64,000 nt of DNA, taken from contig CAYYKD010000016.1 in NCBI GenBank assembly GCA_964471825.1, positions 11,200 through 75,199 of the forward strand, given 5' to 3'. The stretch's first letter is position 1. Each line of letters starts with the position of its first letter. This DNA is from CAYYKD01 sp964471825 (lineage in GTDB: Bacteria > Spirochaetota > GWE2-31-10 > CAYYKD01). Position numbers and translations under genes: made by a program. The notes below the pieces were generated by a model. The model was not told where the DNA came from. It did not search any database and worked only from the letters and a program-made list of their open reading frames with translations. This document shows, one piece after another, positions 52,453-63,329 of the stretch.

Positions 52453-54186
52453 CTATTTTTCTTCAATTATTGATGTTTCATAGAGAATAGGTGTGTTTAT
52501 ATGCTCGCTATAGAAATTTATTCTATCTAACAACTTACTTAATTTAGCAGGCAACTTTAATGAAGCTCTACCGACCCCGGATGAAAGTGATTCGAATAAC
52601 CCCGGTGCCTTTGGATAATGTTCAATCGAGTATTCCCCTATACCATTCTCTTTAACAGCATATTCTATCGTGTCAATCATTCCACCTTTAAAATCAGCTA
52701 GATTTAAATCTATAGCCTGATTACCTGTCCATACTCTTCCCTCAGCTATCTGACTGAACTTTTCACGATCAATTATTCTATTCTTTAAAACACGGGATGA
52801 AAACTCAGAGTATATATTTGACATCGACCTCTTCAATACAATAAGCTCGGAGTCTGTCGGTTTACGCGAACTGTTAAATATATCATCCATAGAGAATTTC
52901 TTTATAGTTTCAAATGAGACACCCAATTTGTTATTCAGTTCCTCATGGTTAGCCATGATTGATACAACACCAATAGAACCGGTAAGTGTTGATGCATCTG
53001 TAAATATCTTATCACCTACACAACCAATATAGTAACCGCCGGAAGCTGCATAGGGCCCAAATGAGGAGTATACAGGCTTCTCTTTTTTCAAGTCTTCAAT
53101 AGCAGTGTATATTAATTCACTTGCAAGTGCACTCCCCCCGGGAGAATTTATCCTTAAGACTACAGCTCTAATGCTTTTATCTTTTCGAATCTTTTCGATA
53201 TCGTTAACAATACTTAATGCACCAACAAAATCTTCATTACTAAAAGATGAGGTTCCTGAATAATCATTTATAATTGTTCCATCAATATATAGAACAGCTA
53301 CTTTCACATTTCTAATTTGATTATTAATGCTCTTTGCATATTGTGAAACAGAGATTCTATTAGACCATCCTCGTTTGTTGATTTTTTTTCTGAGTGAATA
53401 GAGATCATTAGTGGAGTCGATAAGTCCAAGCCCGTACGATTGAATAGGTGAAATGTAGACGAGTTTGCTATCATTGAATAAATTATAAAGAGATTGTTTA
53501 TCAAGCTCCCTCTTATCAGAAATTTTTGAAAGATAGGAGTTGAAATAGTCATCAAGAAAGATACTATATGATGATTTTAATTCATCACTCATGTTGTTTA
53601 ATACATAATTCTCTCCGCTACCTTTATAACTTCCTTCATGTAGAACTGTAAATTCAATGCCAAGTTTGTCAAAGGATCCCTTTAGATATGGGATTGTCAA
53701 TGAATAACCTTTTAGAAATAATGATGCAGACTCGGTTTCTGGCATAGATATCTCATCTGCATAGAGTGACAATGCATAATTAGAATTATTTCCATTTGAA
53801 ATCCACGATACGACCTCTTTATGCTCCCTAAAATCTGTTAATGCAGCTCCGATTTCCTCAATATGAGCCATAGAATATGAAATAAGATCACCATTTATTA
53901 GAATCCCTTTAATATTTGGATCTGTTTTTGCTTTCTGTATTGAACCGATAATCTTAAATAACTCTAGTGACTCCCGTCCATTATTTAGAAATGAAGGTAG
54001 ATCAGGCTGCGGTTTCTCTTTTAACTCACCACGAAAATTAATTTCTAAATACGAATTAGGCAATACAACTACCTTAGAACCGGCTGTAACGATAATTATG
54101 AGAATTATTCCGGTTAATATAAGAAAAAAAACTGCCGCTGCAAATCCGAATATAAAATAAACCAACCTACTCACATTTTTTGACAT
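52453..54186 (-). CDS. sppA: signal peptide peptidase SppA (long form)
   Basis: Membrane-bound peptidase that clears leftover signal peptides. 577 aa with one N-terminal membrane segment. Two SppA/ClpP-like halves are present: the N-terminal half carries the catalytic Lys (EGSYKGSGENY), the C-terminal half the Ser (AASGGYYIG), with SPGGSALASELIY upstream. This is the 67K arrangement. AGGTGAG lies before the ATG. Confidence 0.93.
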   Translation of the reverse strand: MSKNVSRLVYFIFGFAAAVFFLILTGIILIIIVTAGSKVVVLPNSYLEINFRGELKEKPQPDLPSFLNNGRESLELFKIIGSIQKAKTDPNIKGILINGDLISYSMAHIEEIGAALTDFREHKEVVSWISNGNNSNYALSLYADEISMPETESASLFLKGYSLTIPYLKGSFDKLGIEFTVLHEGSYKGSGENYVLNNMSDELKSSYSIFLDDYFNSYLSKISDKRELDKQSLYNLFNDSKLVYISPIQSYGLGLIDSTNDLYSLRKKINKRGWSNRISVSQYAKSINNQIRNVKVAVLYIDGTIINDYSGTSSFSNEDFVGALSIVNDIEKIRKDKSIRAVVLRINSPGGSALASELIYTAIEDLKKEKPVYSSFGPYAASGGYYIGCVGDKIFTDASTLTGSIGVVSIMANHEELNNKLGVSFETIKKFSMDDIFNSSRKPTDSELIVLKRSMSNIYSEFSSRVLKNRIIDREKFSQIAEGRVWTGNQAIDLNLADFKGGMIDTIEYAVKENGIGEYSIEHYPKAPGLFESLSSGVGRASLKLPAKLSKLLDRINFYSEHINTPILYETSIIEEK

Positions 54187-54263
54187 AACTCACCTATATT
54201 ATTTTTATTTTTATTTTTTCGACATCACATTGTCTCTATCTATATCATTATCTCTAACAATCT

Positions 54264-55085
54264 CTATTTTTTTTGTTTAGCCATCTCTTCGAGAGAATCT
54301 ATGTAGTTATTAATAATCTCTTTATAGTCTAACGGTATCTTTGTTTGATCAAATAAAATACCTATTGCATAGATATCTTTTCTACCAGGAATTTCTTCAT
54401 ATCTTACTGTATTACCTGTAAGCATGATCTCAGTAGATTTTGATCTATGGTACAGGTAAATATTAATAGTTTTATTCATAATAAACTTTGGTACACAGGC
54501 CAATATGATTTGAGTACCAGAAGCCGATATATCCCGTATTATCGCAGGTCTTTTGATATTATCAATTACAGCAATAGTTCTATTGGATTTTAGCCCCATA
54601 TCATCTGCAATTTTTTGATCTAACGATATACGGATATCTTTTCTCTTTTCAAAATTTTCAGCAGACTCGAATATCTTTCCGATTATTTCAATTAGATCAT
54701 CCGGCGGCTTCTGTGTAAATCTAAGTGATACGATAAATAGATTTGCAGAGCCCCCTATATATGAATTATAACCCGTAACTAAAGCCGGAACAAAAAAAAC
54801 AATAGATGATTTTAGTTCCTTAGGACTGAAACACATTCTAAGACTAACGAAGTTTTTAGCTAATTTTAGCATCTCAAATGATTTTGAGTCCATTGTAATA
54901 ACAATTTTTGCAGCTCTCATCGAACAGGAGTAAACAACGCAGGGCCATTGATCCCCCTTTACTTTAAGAAAAACTTTTTTTGTTTCTAATCCAACCATAT
55001 CAATGAGTGATTTATTAAAAGCTAATTCTTTATCTGTATGTTTTTCATATAGGCTTAACAACTTCTGATTCGGTAAACTTGCCAT
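54264..55085 (-). CDS. PilZ domain protein (cyclic di-GMP binding)
   Basis: 273 aa. A C-terminal PilZ domain has RKDIR (RxxxR) near residue 149 and DISASGTQI (DxSxxG), both c-di-GMP-binding motifs. The N-terminal 140 residues look like a YcgR-N-type beta region. It probably links c-di-GMP to motility or surface behaviour. A promoter is seen upstream. Confidence 0.88.
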   Translation of the reverse strand: MASLPNQKLLSLYEKHTDKELAFNKSLIDMVGLETKKVFLKVKGDQWPCVVYSCSMRAAKIVITMDSKSFEMLKLAKNFVSLRMCFSPKELKSSIVFFVPALVTGYNSYIGGSANLFIVSLRFTQKPPDDLIEIIGKIFESAENFEKRKDIRISLDQKIADDMGLKSNRTIAVIDNIKRPAIIRDISASGTQIILACVPKFIMNKTINIYLYHRSKSTEIMLTGNTVRYEEIPGRKDIYAIGILFDQTKIPLDYKEIINNYIDSLEEMAKQKK

Positions 55086-55119
55086 TAAACTCTCTCTATA
55101 GTTAATTATAGGAATTTAC

Positions 55120-55147
55120 ATTATATCAATTTATAGAGATTATTCAA
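55120..55147 (-). promoter_or_regulatory. promoter of the PilZ gene
   Basis: Minus strand TTGAAT (55142-55147), 16-nt spacer, TATAAT (55120-55125), about 35 bp before the PilZ start. Confidence 0.55.
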
Positions 55148-55194
55148 GTCTTATTTATCATTATCAATTATTATGTGAAATAAAAACAAAAAGT

Positions 55195-57963
55195 CTAATA
55201 TTCCCATTTCAAATTAAATCCACCAATCTGAATTATACTACCATATTCATCATGTTTAATATCCTCATTAATTGTCGGCCGTTTACCGGATAGAGGACTA
55301 TAAGATGTAACCCGCCCTGATACTCTGCTATTAGAATCGTATCTGTAAACTATAACCATCACACCATCATCTTTACTTGTTACAATTATTTTATCAATAT
55401 CTCCGGCTTTATTGTAGTTAAGCTCTCTTTTAAACATCAGATCACTTAGAAAGAACTGCTCTTCCTTTATCATTTTTCCTTTATCATCGTATTCTATAAC
55501 TGTTATACTACTATAAGTCGGAAGTGTGATTTTTTTTAGTCGCATTCTCTCGTCATACTCATAATGAACCTCATCTTCTAAAGATAGATATGACTCCTTC
55601 AAAAGATAACCGTTTTTATCTCTGTAATAGAATGTTTTTTGAACACCACCGACACTCATGCTCTGCAGAAATCCGTCTTTATCATAGACGAAATCCGTTC
55701 TTTCCTCCCAACTATCGCCTTTTGTCAACAGAGAGATAATTTTACCGGAATCAAATGTGTAGATCATCAAGCCCTCGTCAAAGTAATCATCAGGATCTTT
55801 GGAGGGAAAAACATTATAATCTTTTTCTCGAAGTAACTTAATAGAAAGTTTTTTTGCATTTGATTTTATCGGAATAATTTCACCTTGAAAATTAATACTT
55901 GTTGATATCATACAGACAGCTTTTTTATCAGATGAAATTGAAGTATCCGTCTTTTTCTCTTCCTGTTTTTCTACCTTTTTGTTATCAGTTTCATTTTTTT
56001 CTGTTTCAAAAACAGTTTTTATTTCCTTAGTTATTTGACCGGCATCTATGCTGTAGATGTTTAACTCTTTTCTCTTAAAATTACCAGTAACCCAGAGAAT
56101 TTTACCGTCAAAAAACACAGGCTGATCGGCACGGTTAAGTCTGATGTTTCCAATATCTGTCTCAGGAACCAGTATCTGCCCGGATTCGTTTATGACCATA
56201 TATCGAGTTGACCTATATTTATAATAATTCCACAATTCCCAGATGATAAAATACCTGTCATCAGCAATTCTGACTACTTTGGGCCGTAGAGCATTCTCTT
56301 GAGACATATCATCATATCCGGTCAACCAGACCACCCCTACCCGTTTTTGAAAATTTAACCTACCTGAATAATCATAGAAATGAAACAATTCAGAATCAGA
56401 TCCTTTTGAGACTACAACTCTATCATTCACGATATTCGGCTGTGGCTTATTATCAATCTCAATCAACGGTTGTTTATAGAAATCCCTGTTAACAAGAAGC
56501 ATAAATATATTTCGCGGATCATTCAGAATACGGGAAGCATATCTATTTTCATAGGACAATTCACTTGAACCGACAACGACAAAGCCGGTATTTGAGGGTT
56601 GAACACCGCCAAGGTCTGTATAGGTGCAATTATCATTTGACCATTTGCTGTCATTTTTTAACTCAGCTTCGTGTCTTGTTTTATATGTAAATATGACCCT
56701 GCTGCCATAATTATTTTTTGAAATATTAATGCCGCGAGGATAACCGTCTGCAAGATCAAGGGAAACAAAGGTGTCTTCATACGGAATAAGCCTCTGATCA
56801 AATGAGTGTGATGCAATATTAAAACTCGATCGTTCTCTGATAAGTTTCATTGTGTCAGCATTCAAGACTATAAAAATAGCACTTTGATGATTAAGACCAT
56901 CCGATAGATTTGTATGTTGTGTTTTGCCCATATGAACAGCGATCATACCATTTGAGAATTTAATATTTGAGGTTGCTGCATCAACAGGTTTCATTACATC
57001 AAAGTTTTTTCTATCAATTGGCACTGCATAGTTTCCGATTTGCATTCCATTCTTGTCATATTTTACTATTGAGATATTTGATTTAAAATCACCGTCATCG
57101 TTATTCTTTCCAAAAACCAGATAGAAGTTACCTTTATCATCCCTTGTAAACCCTCCAAATATCGGATAGTTTTTTTTAATCACCAGTGACCTGATAGGTT
57201 TAAATTGACGATCAACCTCGTTAATCCTGATTAGACCATTATTGTTATCATCCCAGCAGATTGAGAGAGTATCATTATACACTTCAGCTACAATCCTCGG
57301 AGGAGTGCCATAATTATTTTTCCAGCTTTCAGGTGAAATTTGATCAAACTTGTCGGCATCAAATGGGCTACCATCTACAGGGATCGCATTATATGTTACC
57401 CGACTATCTATAGAGTATCGCTCAACAGTTGAGGCATATGGTTTTGGAACTATAATAAATACCGGTTTCTCAATACTTTTACCGGGACCGGCCGGAAAAC
57501 ATAGATTTGCAGCACTTTTTATTGACGCCCCTTCCTCATCATAATAATCATCCTTAGTTATGTCGCCTGCAGACTTTAACTTGCCATTGTCAATGGTAAA
57601 CAGAGCGTATTCCTGCTCCTTAGGATCGATTAAGTGAATAGCCATATAATCTGCATAAACCCCAAGATCCTCTAACGATCTATCAGAAAAATGGACGGTT
57701 GTTTTATATGCTCTATATGGAATGTTATCAAACACATTTATCCTTACGGGAACTATTGTTACACCTGAAGGCCTATACCTATCATCATAGGCAAGGTATA
57801 GACTCAGATTGTCAATAAGCGGTTCGAAGGTCTTTGGTCTATAACCAATAAACTCTTTTGTTACAGATTCACCACTTATTTCATATAGAATATCAGCCTG
57901 TTTAGAATAAACTACACCACTAAGGTTTAATAATAGAATTAGAAAGATTGCTAATTGTTTCAT
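55195..57963 (-). CDS. large exported protein with C-terminal YD-repeat-like region
   Basis: 922 aa. A signal peptide (MKQLAIFLILLLNLSGVVYS) leads a beta-rich body without a known domain (residues ~25-650; possibly propeller-like, as in GNFYLVFGKNNDDG). A Lys/Glu-rich linker near 665-690 separates the C-terminal ~220 residues, which show repeats of the type YDKDGFLQSM, YRDKNGYLLKE, YEYDERMRLKKI, IEYDDKGKMIKE and YRYDSNSRVSGR, like YD/RHS-type repeats. Function unknown, likely periplasmic or surface. No toxin or cargo domain is seen. Confidence 0.8.
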   Translation of the reverse strand: MKQLAIFLILLLNLSGVVYSKQADILYEISGESVTKEFIGYRPKTFEPLIDNLSLYLAYDDRYRPSGVTIVPVRINVFDNIPYRAYKTTVHFSDRSLEDLGVYADYMAIHLIDPKEQEYALFTIDNGKLKSAGDITKDDYYDEEGASIKSAANLCFPAGPGKSIEKPVFIIVPKPYASTVERYSIDSRVTYNAIPVDGSPFDADKFDQISPESWKNNYGTPPRIVAEVYNDTLSICWDDNNNGLIRINEVDRQFKPIRSLVIKKNYPIFGGFTRDDKGNFYLVFGKNNDDGDFKSNISIVKYDKNGMQIGNYAVPIDRKNFDVMKPVDAATSNIKFSNGMIAVHMGKTQHTNLSDGLNHQSAIFIVLNADTMKLIRERSSFNIASHSFDQRLIPYEDTFVSLDLADGYPRGINISKNNYGSRVIFTYKTRHEAELKNDSKWSNDNCTYTDLGGVQPSNTGFVVVGSSELSYENRYASRILNDPRNIFMLLVNRDFYKQPLIEIDNKPQPNIVNDRVVVSKGSDSELFHFYDYSGRLNFQKRVGVVWLTGYDDMSQENALRPKVVRIADDRYFIIWELWNYYKYRSTRYMVINESGQILVPETDIGNIRLNRADQPVFFDGKILWVTGNFKRKELNIYSIDAGQITKEIKTVFETEKNETDNKKVEKQEEKKTDTSISSDKKAVCMISTSINFQGEIIPIKSNAKKLSIKLLREKDYNVFPSKDPDDYFDEGLMIYTFDSGKIISLLTKGDSWEERTDFVYDKDGFLQSMSVGGVQKTFYYRDKNGYLLKESYLSLEDEVHYEYDERMRLKKITLPTYSSITVIEYDDKGKMIKEEQFFLSDLMFKRELNYNKAGDIDKIIVTSKDDGVMVIVYRYDSNSRVSGRVTSYSPLSGKRPTINEDIKHDEYGSIIQIGGFNLKWEY

Positions 57964-58317
57964 ATATTACCACCATAAATTTACTTATTATAACATAAAC
58001 TCATGGTTTTGATGAAATAATAATTGGTATTTTTTAGCAAAATTTTTAATTTATATTTTGCATACTATAAATGAGTGTTGAATTAGGATTGAATTACCGT
58101 TATTCATCAAAATCTCGCATTTTTAACTGTTTAGAAAACCGCTAATACCATTGATACTTAATAAGAAACATCAACGCTACAAACTTTTTTGAATATTTCT
58201 TGTCTAATTTTTAAAAAAAATGTATAAGTCATTTTAGTTTTACACTTTTATTTAATAAAAGGGACTTCTAAAATAATGATCTTAACAAAAAATTGATTTA
58301 AACATAGGAGCAAGAAT
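57964..58317. other. intergenic region before ugd
   Basis: 354 bp of AT-rich DNA with no supportable gene. A small inverted repeat (GCAAAA/TTTTGC) occurs near 58040-58065. A 16-base string (TATTTTTTAGCAAAAT) also occurs near 11173. It separates the divergent YD-repeat and ugd genes, so promoters are expected, but none is clear. Confidence 0.5.
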
Positions 58318-59649
58318 ATGAGAATAACTGTAGTAGGAAGCGGATATGTCGGCCTGGTTGTCGGTGCGTGTTTTNNNNNNNNNNATATGGTATATTGTAT
58401 TGATAAGAATCCAAATAGAATAAAAGACTTGAAAAACGGCATAGTGCCAATATACGAACCGGGGCTTGAAGAACTGGTTACCAGAAATTATAAAGATGGA
58501 AGATTAAAATTCAGCACTGAATTAAACGATGGACTAGAGACTGCAGAGTTTGTATTTATCGCTGTTGGTACCCCGCCTAGTGAGGACGGTTCTGCGGATC
58601 TGCAACATGTCCTGGCGGTAGCAAGTGAGATAGGTAAAAATATAGAAGACTATAAAATAGTTGTTAATAAATCCACTGTACCTGTCGGCACAGGCGACAA
58701 AGTAAGAAACAAAATCCTGGAAGAACTTAAAAAACGAAATTTAAATATAGAATTTGATGTAGTATCAAATCCTGAGTTTCTTAAGGAGGGCGATGCTGTA
58801 AATGATTTTATGAAGCCTGACAGGGTTGTTATTGGTGTTGCAAGCCAGAAGGCGAAGATGATGATGGAAGAGTTATACAGCGTATTCTTTAGAAAGAGTC
58901 CGAGATGCATAGTAATGGATGTGAGAAGTGCCGAGGTAACAAAATATGCAGCAAACTCAATGCTTGCAACTAAGATCTCCTTTATGAATGAGATGTCAAA
59001 TCTGTGTGAGAGAGTTGGTGCTGATGTTGAAATGGTAAGAGTCGGGATTGGTGCTGATGCCAGAATCGGATATTCATTTATTTATCCCGGTATCGGATAT
59101 GGCGGAAGTTGTTTTCCTAAGGATGTTAAGGCAATTATTAAAACAGCCAGGGACTACAAATATGAGATGAAAATACTTGAAGCCGTGGAAGAGGTCAATA
59201 ATGCTCAAAAACACCTTCTCTCTAAAAAGATATCAAATTACTTTGACCTTCATAATGAAACCTTAAAAGGTAAAACTATCGCAATATGGGGACTTTCATT
59301 CAAACCGGAAACAGATGACATGAGAGAGGCTCCCTCTATTGAAATTATAAATGATCTGGTAAGAGCAGGTGCAAAAGTTCGAGTGCATGACCCTAAAGCA
59401 ACACATGAAGCTAAAATATTATTTGCAGATATTATGAATAGTATAACATTCTGTGAACATTGTTATGAGGTCTTCGAAGGGGCCGATGTTTTTACTGTTC
59501 TGACAGAGTGGCATCTGTACAGGCAACCGGATTTTAAAGAGATAAAAAAACTACTCAAACAGCCGGTAGTCTTTGATGGTAGAAATATGTACAACCCCGT
59601 CTATGTTAGAAGTCTTGGTTTAGAGTATTATGGAATAGGCAGATTATAG
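58318..59649 (+). CDS. ugd: UDP-glucose 6-dehydrogenase
   Basis: Oxidises UDP-glucose to UDP-glucuronate for polysaccharides. Rossmann motif GSGYVGLVVGACF, then a 10-N gap, then VYCIDKN. The catalytic Cys lies in GYGGSCFPKDV, with KFSTELNDGL and NPEFLKEGDA upstream. GGAG precedes the ATG. Around the gap the family sequence (GACFAExGN) predicts about 13 missing bases rather than 10. Codon usage is slightly less AT-rich than its neighbours. Confidence 0.95.
   Translation: MRITVVGSGYVGLVVGACFXXXXMVYCIDKNPNRIKDLKNGIVPIYEPGLEELVTRNYKDGRLKFSTELNDGLETAEFVFIAVGTPPSEDGSADLQHVLAVASEIGKNIEDYKIVVNKSTVPVGTGDKVRNKILEELKKRNLNIEFDVVSNPEFLKEGDAVNDFMKPDRVVIGVASQKAKMMMEELYSVFFRKSPRCIVMDVRSAEVTKYAANSMLATKISFMNEMSNLCERVGADVEMVRVGIGADARIGYSFIYPGIGYGGSCFPKDVKAIIKTARDYKYEMKILEAVEEVNNAQKHLLSKKISNYFDLHNETLKGKTIAIWGLSFKPETDDMREAPSIEIINDLVRAGAKVRVHDPKATHEAKILFADIMNSITFCEHCYEVFEGADVFTVLTEWHLYRQPDFKEIKKLLKQPVVFDGRNMYNPVYVRSLGLEYYGIGRL
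58375..58384. other. assembly gap in ugd
   Basis: Ten N bases in the NAD-binding motif of ugd. Both sides are in the same reading frame as a family member with about five residues lost. Confidence 0.99.
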
Positions 59650-59785
59650 ACTTTGTTGATTTTTAATGAATTAAAGAATATATTGAGTTAAATAATTACA
59701 TAAATAGTTAAATAACTTTATAAATAATAAAATGTTTTGAAATACGATATATTTAGAAATACAAAATAGATAGAAGCAAAAAATA

Positions 59786-59837
59786 ATTTGCTACACTATT
59801 TTATTTCACTATTTTATTTCACTAATTTGTTACACTA
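59786..59837. repeat. short tandem repeat in ugd-membrane protein spacer
   Basis: ATTTGCTACACTA (59786-59798) and ATTTGTTACACTA (59825-59837) flank a 13-bp sequence, CTATTTTATTTCA, repeated twice in tandem (59796-59821). It lies just upstream of the ribosome binding site of the next gene. Confidence 0.7.
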
Positions 59838-59855
59838 AATAATAGGAGCATTATT

Positions 59856-62800
59856 GTGGAAAAGAAAACTTTTAAGGGTCTATTAACTGACAACTTTGTT
59901 ATAAGACTAATACTCTCAGGTAGTATGGCACTGCTCATAATGTTTATTTTTGGAATGTTATTGAAGATTGAAAAAAGGGAAATTATAGTTCAACTTGAAT
60001 CAACCGGCAAAGAGTTATCAATAAATCCAAATAATCCTGATTCATATAATGGTAATAATATAATAATTGCTGCGGATAATCTAATCTACAACGAAGAAAC
60101 AAACAGGGGAATTGTTACAATAGATGGAGTTGATACATCTACTGATCTTTCAATTCTAAAGTTAACAAGTAATATTGTAGTGCCTATAAAAGCTAAAGGA
60201 ATTGACAGGTTCTTTGTTAAACCAACAAATACGATAAATACAGCAGATTTGACAAATGATGCCGTTAAACTATTTATCAATAAGATGGAAATGCAGCTTA
60301 ACTCTGTTGCAGATAATAACTATATTTTTGAAAATACCGGCAGTCATGAAACGATAGATTCTCTAGAGTTGAAGTATAAAGGAACTAACGAACACAAGGT
60401 TCAAACTCAAATTCTCAATAACGCTTTTAACTTTTTTGAGCTTAAGGAGTTTCAAATACGAAATAATCGTGCAGTTGAGAAATGGGAAACGCTATACGCC
60501 CCCACATATTTATCAATAAAAGATTACAACCTTCTCTTATCCCGTCTTGATGAGGAAAATACTATAATATTAGAAAGATCCTATACGATAAATCCCACAG
60601 GATACTACTCAATTAATTCTAAAATTAAGAATGAAGATAAAACGGCAATTGCAAATCTTATAAAAACAAATAATATTAAAACAGATTTAGCAAATATACC
60701 GGTTAAAACCTCATATATTATGCTGGCAATTGAAAAAAACATCTATAATGATATGACGGAACCGGATCTGCTTAGTCAGATGAATAAGAGACTCTTTATT
60801 AATGGGGAAGAATGTAGCTTATCATACACAACAAGATTGCAGGACAGTTTTGTATTATACTATGCTATCCCGCAATCTCTAAAAAACAATGCAAAGCATG
60901 GTAATATAACGATAAATTCAATATCCTATATCTCTGATACCCTAATAAACACCCCTGCAGAATCAAATTTATTACAAGCAAAACATTTAATAAAAAAATC
61001 TTTTGAATTTACTGATGAACAATACAGTGAAGAACGAGTCTGGAACAGTAAAACTTCAATCCCGACTTCAGAATATCTAAATGGGTTTGCTCTATCATTT
61101 GACAGCAAAGCTATATCAGAGTCAGAATTAGGTTATCTTAAGGTGTTTTTATCTATAAACGATAGTGGCTTAATTGAGGGTACACTTAGAAACGAAAAAT
61201 TTTACTTCAGTACAACTAATGAAATCAAAAAAGATCTCTCAAACATCACCTCGGCAAAAATAATAATTAATATACCGCTTACAGAGTTTTCAAAAGGATT
61301 TGCTGATAGATTTACTAAGGAGGAGTTAATCAATCAACTTGCTGTTACAACTAATTTTTATGATCAGGCTAAAATAAAAGCTGATATTAAAAGGATGACT
61401 TCAATAGAGACCGTTGATATGAACACACCGCTTGATATCAATTCGCAAATTATGAATATAAATGCAGTCAATTCATCAGATAAAATAAAAAAAGCTGTTA
61501 TTGTTGGTAGATTTTTAAATAGAGAAATTGAACTCCCGATAGAGCCTAAAAAAATTACCTCTAACATGGGAGTATTCGAAATTAAATCATCTGTAATATC
61601 TAATGCTGCAAAGACAATAGACCTATATATACAATTAACAACATTACTTATTTTTATCCTTATCTATCTGCTTAGTTCGGGTACAGGACAAAAGATAAAT
61701 AACTACATCAGATCTCTTTCGCCTACTAACATAATTGTCAGAATCTTAATCTCAATTATATTTTTAATTGTAATTGGTTCTGTCCTGGCGAACCCCATTA
61801 AAATAACCATCGAGTTAGAACATTTAAATAAAAATGGTAGCATGGTTGTTTCACAAAGTGATGGGAGGTCAACAAATTTTAACCAATTAAAATTCAATAA
61901 AAAAAATAAACTATCAGACTCATTTGTAGTCAAAGCACCATTCAAAATATCCGGATTAAATATAAAAGCCGAAAAAGGTGACTTAACTGTGGCTATCAAA
62001 GAGTTTAGAATGTTCTATGATATAGCAAGTATTAAAAAAGAATTTAATATTGTCAGATTTAATAAAGAACAGATCAGCAAATTATTTGTCGGTAACATAG
62101 CTGAAGATAATACAAATAGTATTAAGTATAACATTAGTCCTAATGATATGATCTATTTTAATAGAGATTTAACAACATTCACCGGAAAATACAGATTTAT
62201 AATAATATTGTTAAGTCTGTTTTTTGTCCTCTACCCTGTTCTGATGTTCGATCAAATAATTGATGCACTAAAACACATAGGTTTTAAAAGAAAGACAATG
62301 GTTTCATTGATCAGTTATAAATTAACGATCAACACTATAGTCAGCGGATTGTTTTTTATATTACTATTATTTATCACACTCAGCTCCCTCAATATCAATA
62401 AATTTGTAATTGAAATAATAAAATTTGGCATAATATTGATTATCGGCCTATACGGAATGTGGTTTTTAATATTTGACAGGCTTCTATACAATACCAAGCA
62501 TCAAAGGATAGATTTTACCATAATTAAAAATGGCTATGGTTTGATGAGGTCAAATATTGATAAAACAATAAACTCAGAATTGAAATTAAAAACAACAACT
62601 ATTATTACATTAATATTGATGTTATCAGGCTTTACAGTTCTTTTTATAGATATTAAAGATCCCAATACCAAAACTATCTTAAGTATTATGCTGTTATTAA
62701 GCGCTGTACTTATCGGCAAAAACACAATTTTTACTTTCTTTAATAAAATAAAATCAATCTTATTATTCTTAACACTAACTGTTATTATACTATTAATCGA

Positions 62801-63257
62801 CTTAACAGATAACAACATCAAAATCATACTTATTTTTATGCTGCTAGTTGTTTCTTTAATTATGAATAGTAAATCATTTGTTAATATTATCAATAAATTA
62901 CAAATGACAAATGACGATATAGATCCTATCAAACTTATAATCCTGTTTTGCGGATCTGTGCTATTTAGCATTTCATACAACCCGATCATCACTCTTTATA
63001 AATCAAATAAAACATTTTCTACTGTGATTATTGTGTTAACTATCATTACCGGCCTAATTATGTTCATTTTTAATAAAAAAGAAATACAAACAACAGATGA
63101 AGAACTAAAGGAAAAAAATAGACCGGATAATGAAAATTATGAAAATAACTCTAATGAAAATCAAATTGATGACAAATTAGCAAAATTTAAACCACCTGTT
63201 GAATTAAGCCTATGGTATAACATAAAATTATTGTTTAAATACAAAAAGAATAAATAG
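59856..63257 (+). CDS. large hypothetical membrane protein in polysaccharide locus
   Basis: 1133 aa, GTG start with AGGAG 7 nt upstream. One membrane segment at residues 18-36, a ~570-residue extracytoplasmic region without known domains, a second membrane pair near 595-680, another outside region, and a C-terminal membrane block (about residues 790-1085, ten or so segments), then an Asn/Glu-rich tail. It lacks a signature I can name. The position between ugd and a GT2 suggests a role in surface polysaccharide or membrane sugar transfer. Start and existence are firm. Confidence 0.75.
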   Translation: MEKKTFKGLLTDNFVIRLILSGSMALLIMFIFGMLLKIEKREIIVQLESTGKELSINPNNPDSYNGNNIIIAADNLIYNEETNRGIVTIDGVDTSTDLSILKLTSNIVVPIKAKGIDRFFVKPTNTINTADLTNDAVKLFINKMEMQLNSVADNNYIFENTGSHETIDSLELKYKGTNEHKVQTQILNNAFNFFELKEFQIRNNRAVEKWETLYAPTYLSIKDYNLLLSRLDEENTIILERSYTINPTGYYSINSKIKNEDKTAIANLIKTNNIKTDLANIPVKTSYIMLAIEKNIYNDMTEPDLLSQMNKRLFINGEECSLSYTTRLQDSFVLYYAIPQSLKNNAKHGNITINSISYISDTLINTPAESNLLQAKHLIKKSFEFTDEQYSEERVWNSKTSIPTSEYLNGFALSFDSKAISESELGYLKVFLSINDSGLIEGTLRNEKFYFSTTNEIKKDLSNITSAKIIINIPLTEFSKGFADRFTKEELINQLAVTTNFYDQAKIKADIKRMTSIETVDMNTPLDINSQIMNINAVNSSDKIKKAVIVGRFLNREIELPIEPKKITSNMGVFEIKSSVISNAAKTIDLYIQLTTLLIFILIYLLSSGTGQKINNYIRSLSPTNIIVRILISIIFLIVIGSVLANPIKITIELEHLNKNGSMVVSQSDGRSTNFNQLKFNKKNKLSDSFVVKAPFKISGLNIKAEKGDLTVAIKEFRMFYDIASIKKEFNIVRFNKEQISKLFVGNIAEDNTNSIKYNISPNDMIYFNRDLTTFTGKYRFIIILLSLFFVLYPVLMFDQIIDALKHIGFKRKTMVSLISYKLTINTIVSGLFFILLLFITLSSLNINKFVIEIIKFGIILIIGLYGMWFLIFDRLLYNTKHQRIDFTIIKNGYGLMRSNIDKTINSELKLKTTTIITLILMLSGFTVLFIDIKDPNTKTILSIMLLLSAVLIGKNTIFTFFNKIKSILLFLTLTVIILLIDLTDNNIKIILIFMLLVVSLIMNSKSFVNIINKLQMTNDDIDPIKLIILFCGSVLFSISYNPIITLYKSNKTFSTVIIVLTIITGLIMFIFNKKEIQTTDEELKEKNRPDNENYENNSNENQIDDKLAKFKPPVELSLWYNIKLLFKYKKNK

Positions 63258-63329
63258 AGTTAATATCAATATATTAAAGTGACAAACATTTGACAAGGTG
63301 TTAATTGTAATAAAACTGTAGAGGTGATT

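Noticed and set aside
59786..59837. Attachment site or origin repeats
   Set aside because: The 13-bp repeats are AT-rich and few, and no integrase, dnaA or DnaA-box cluster is nearby.
62534..62992. A 152-residue frame opposite the 1133-residue protein
   Set aside because: Ile/Val-rich shadow of membrane helices; not a gene on its own.
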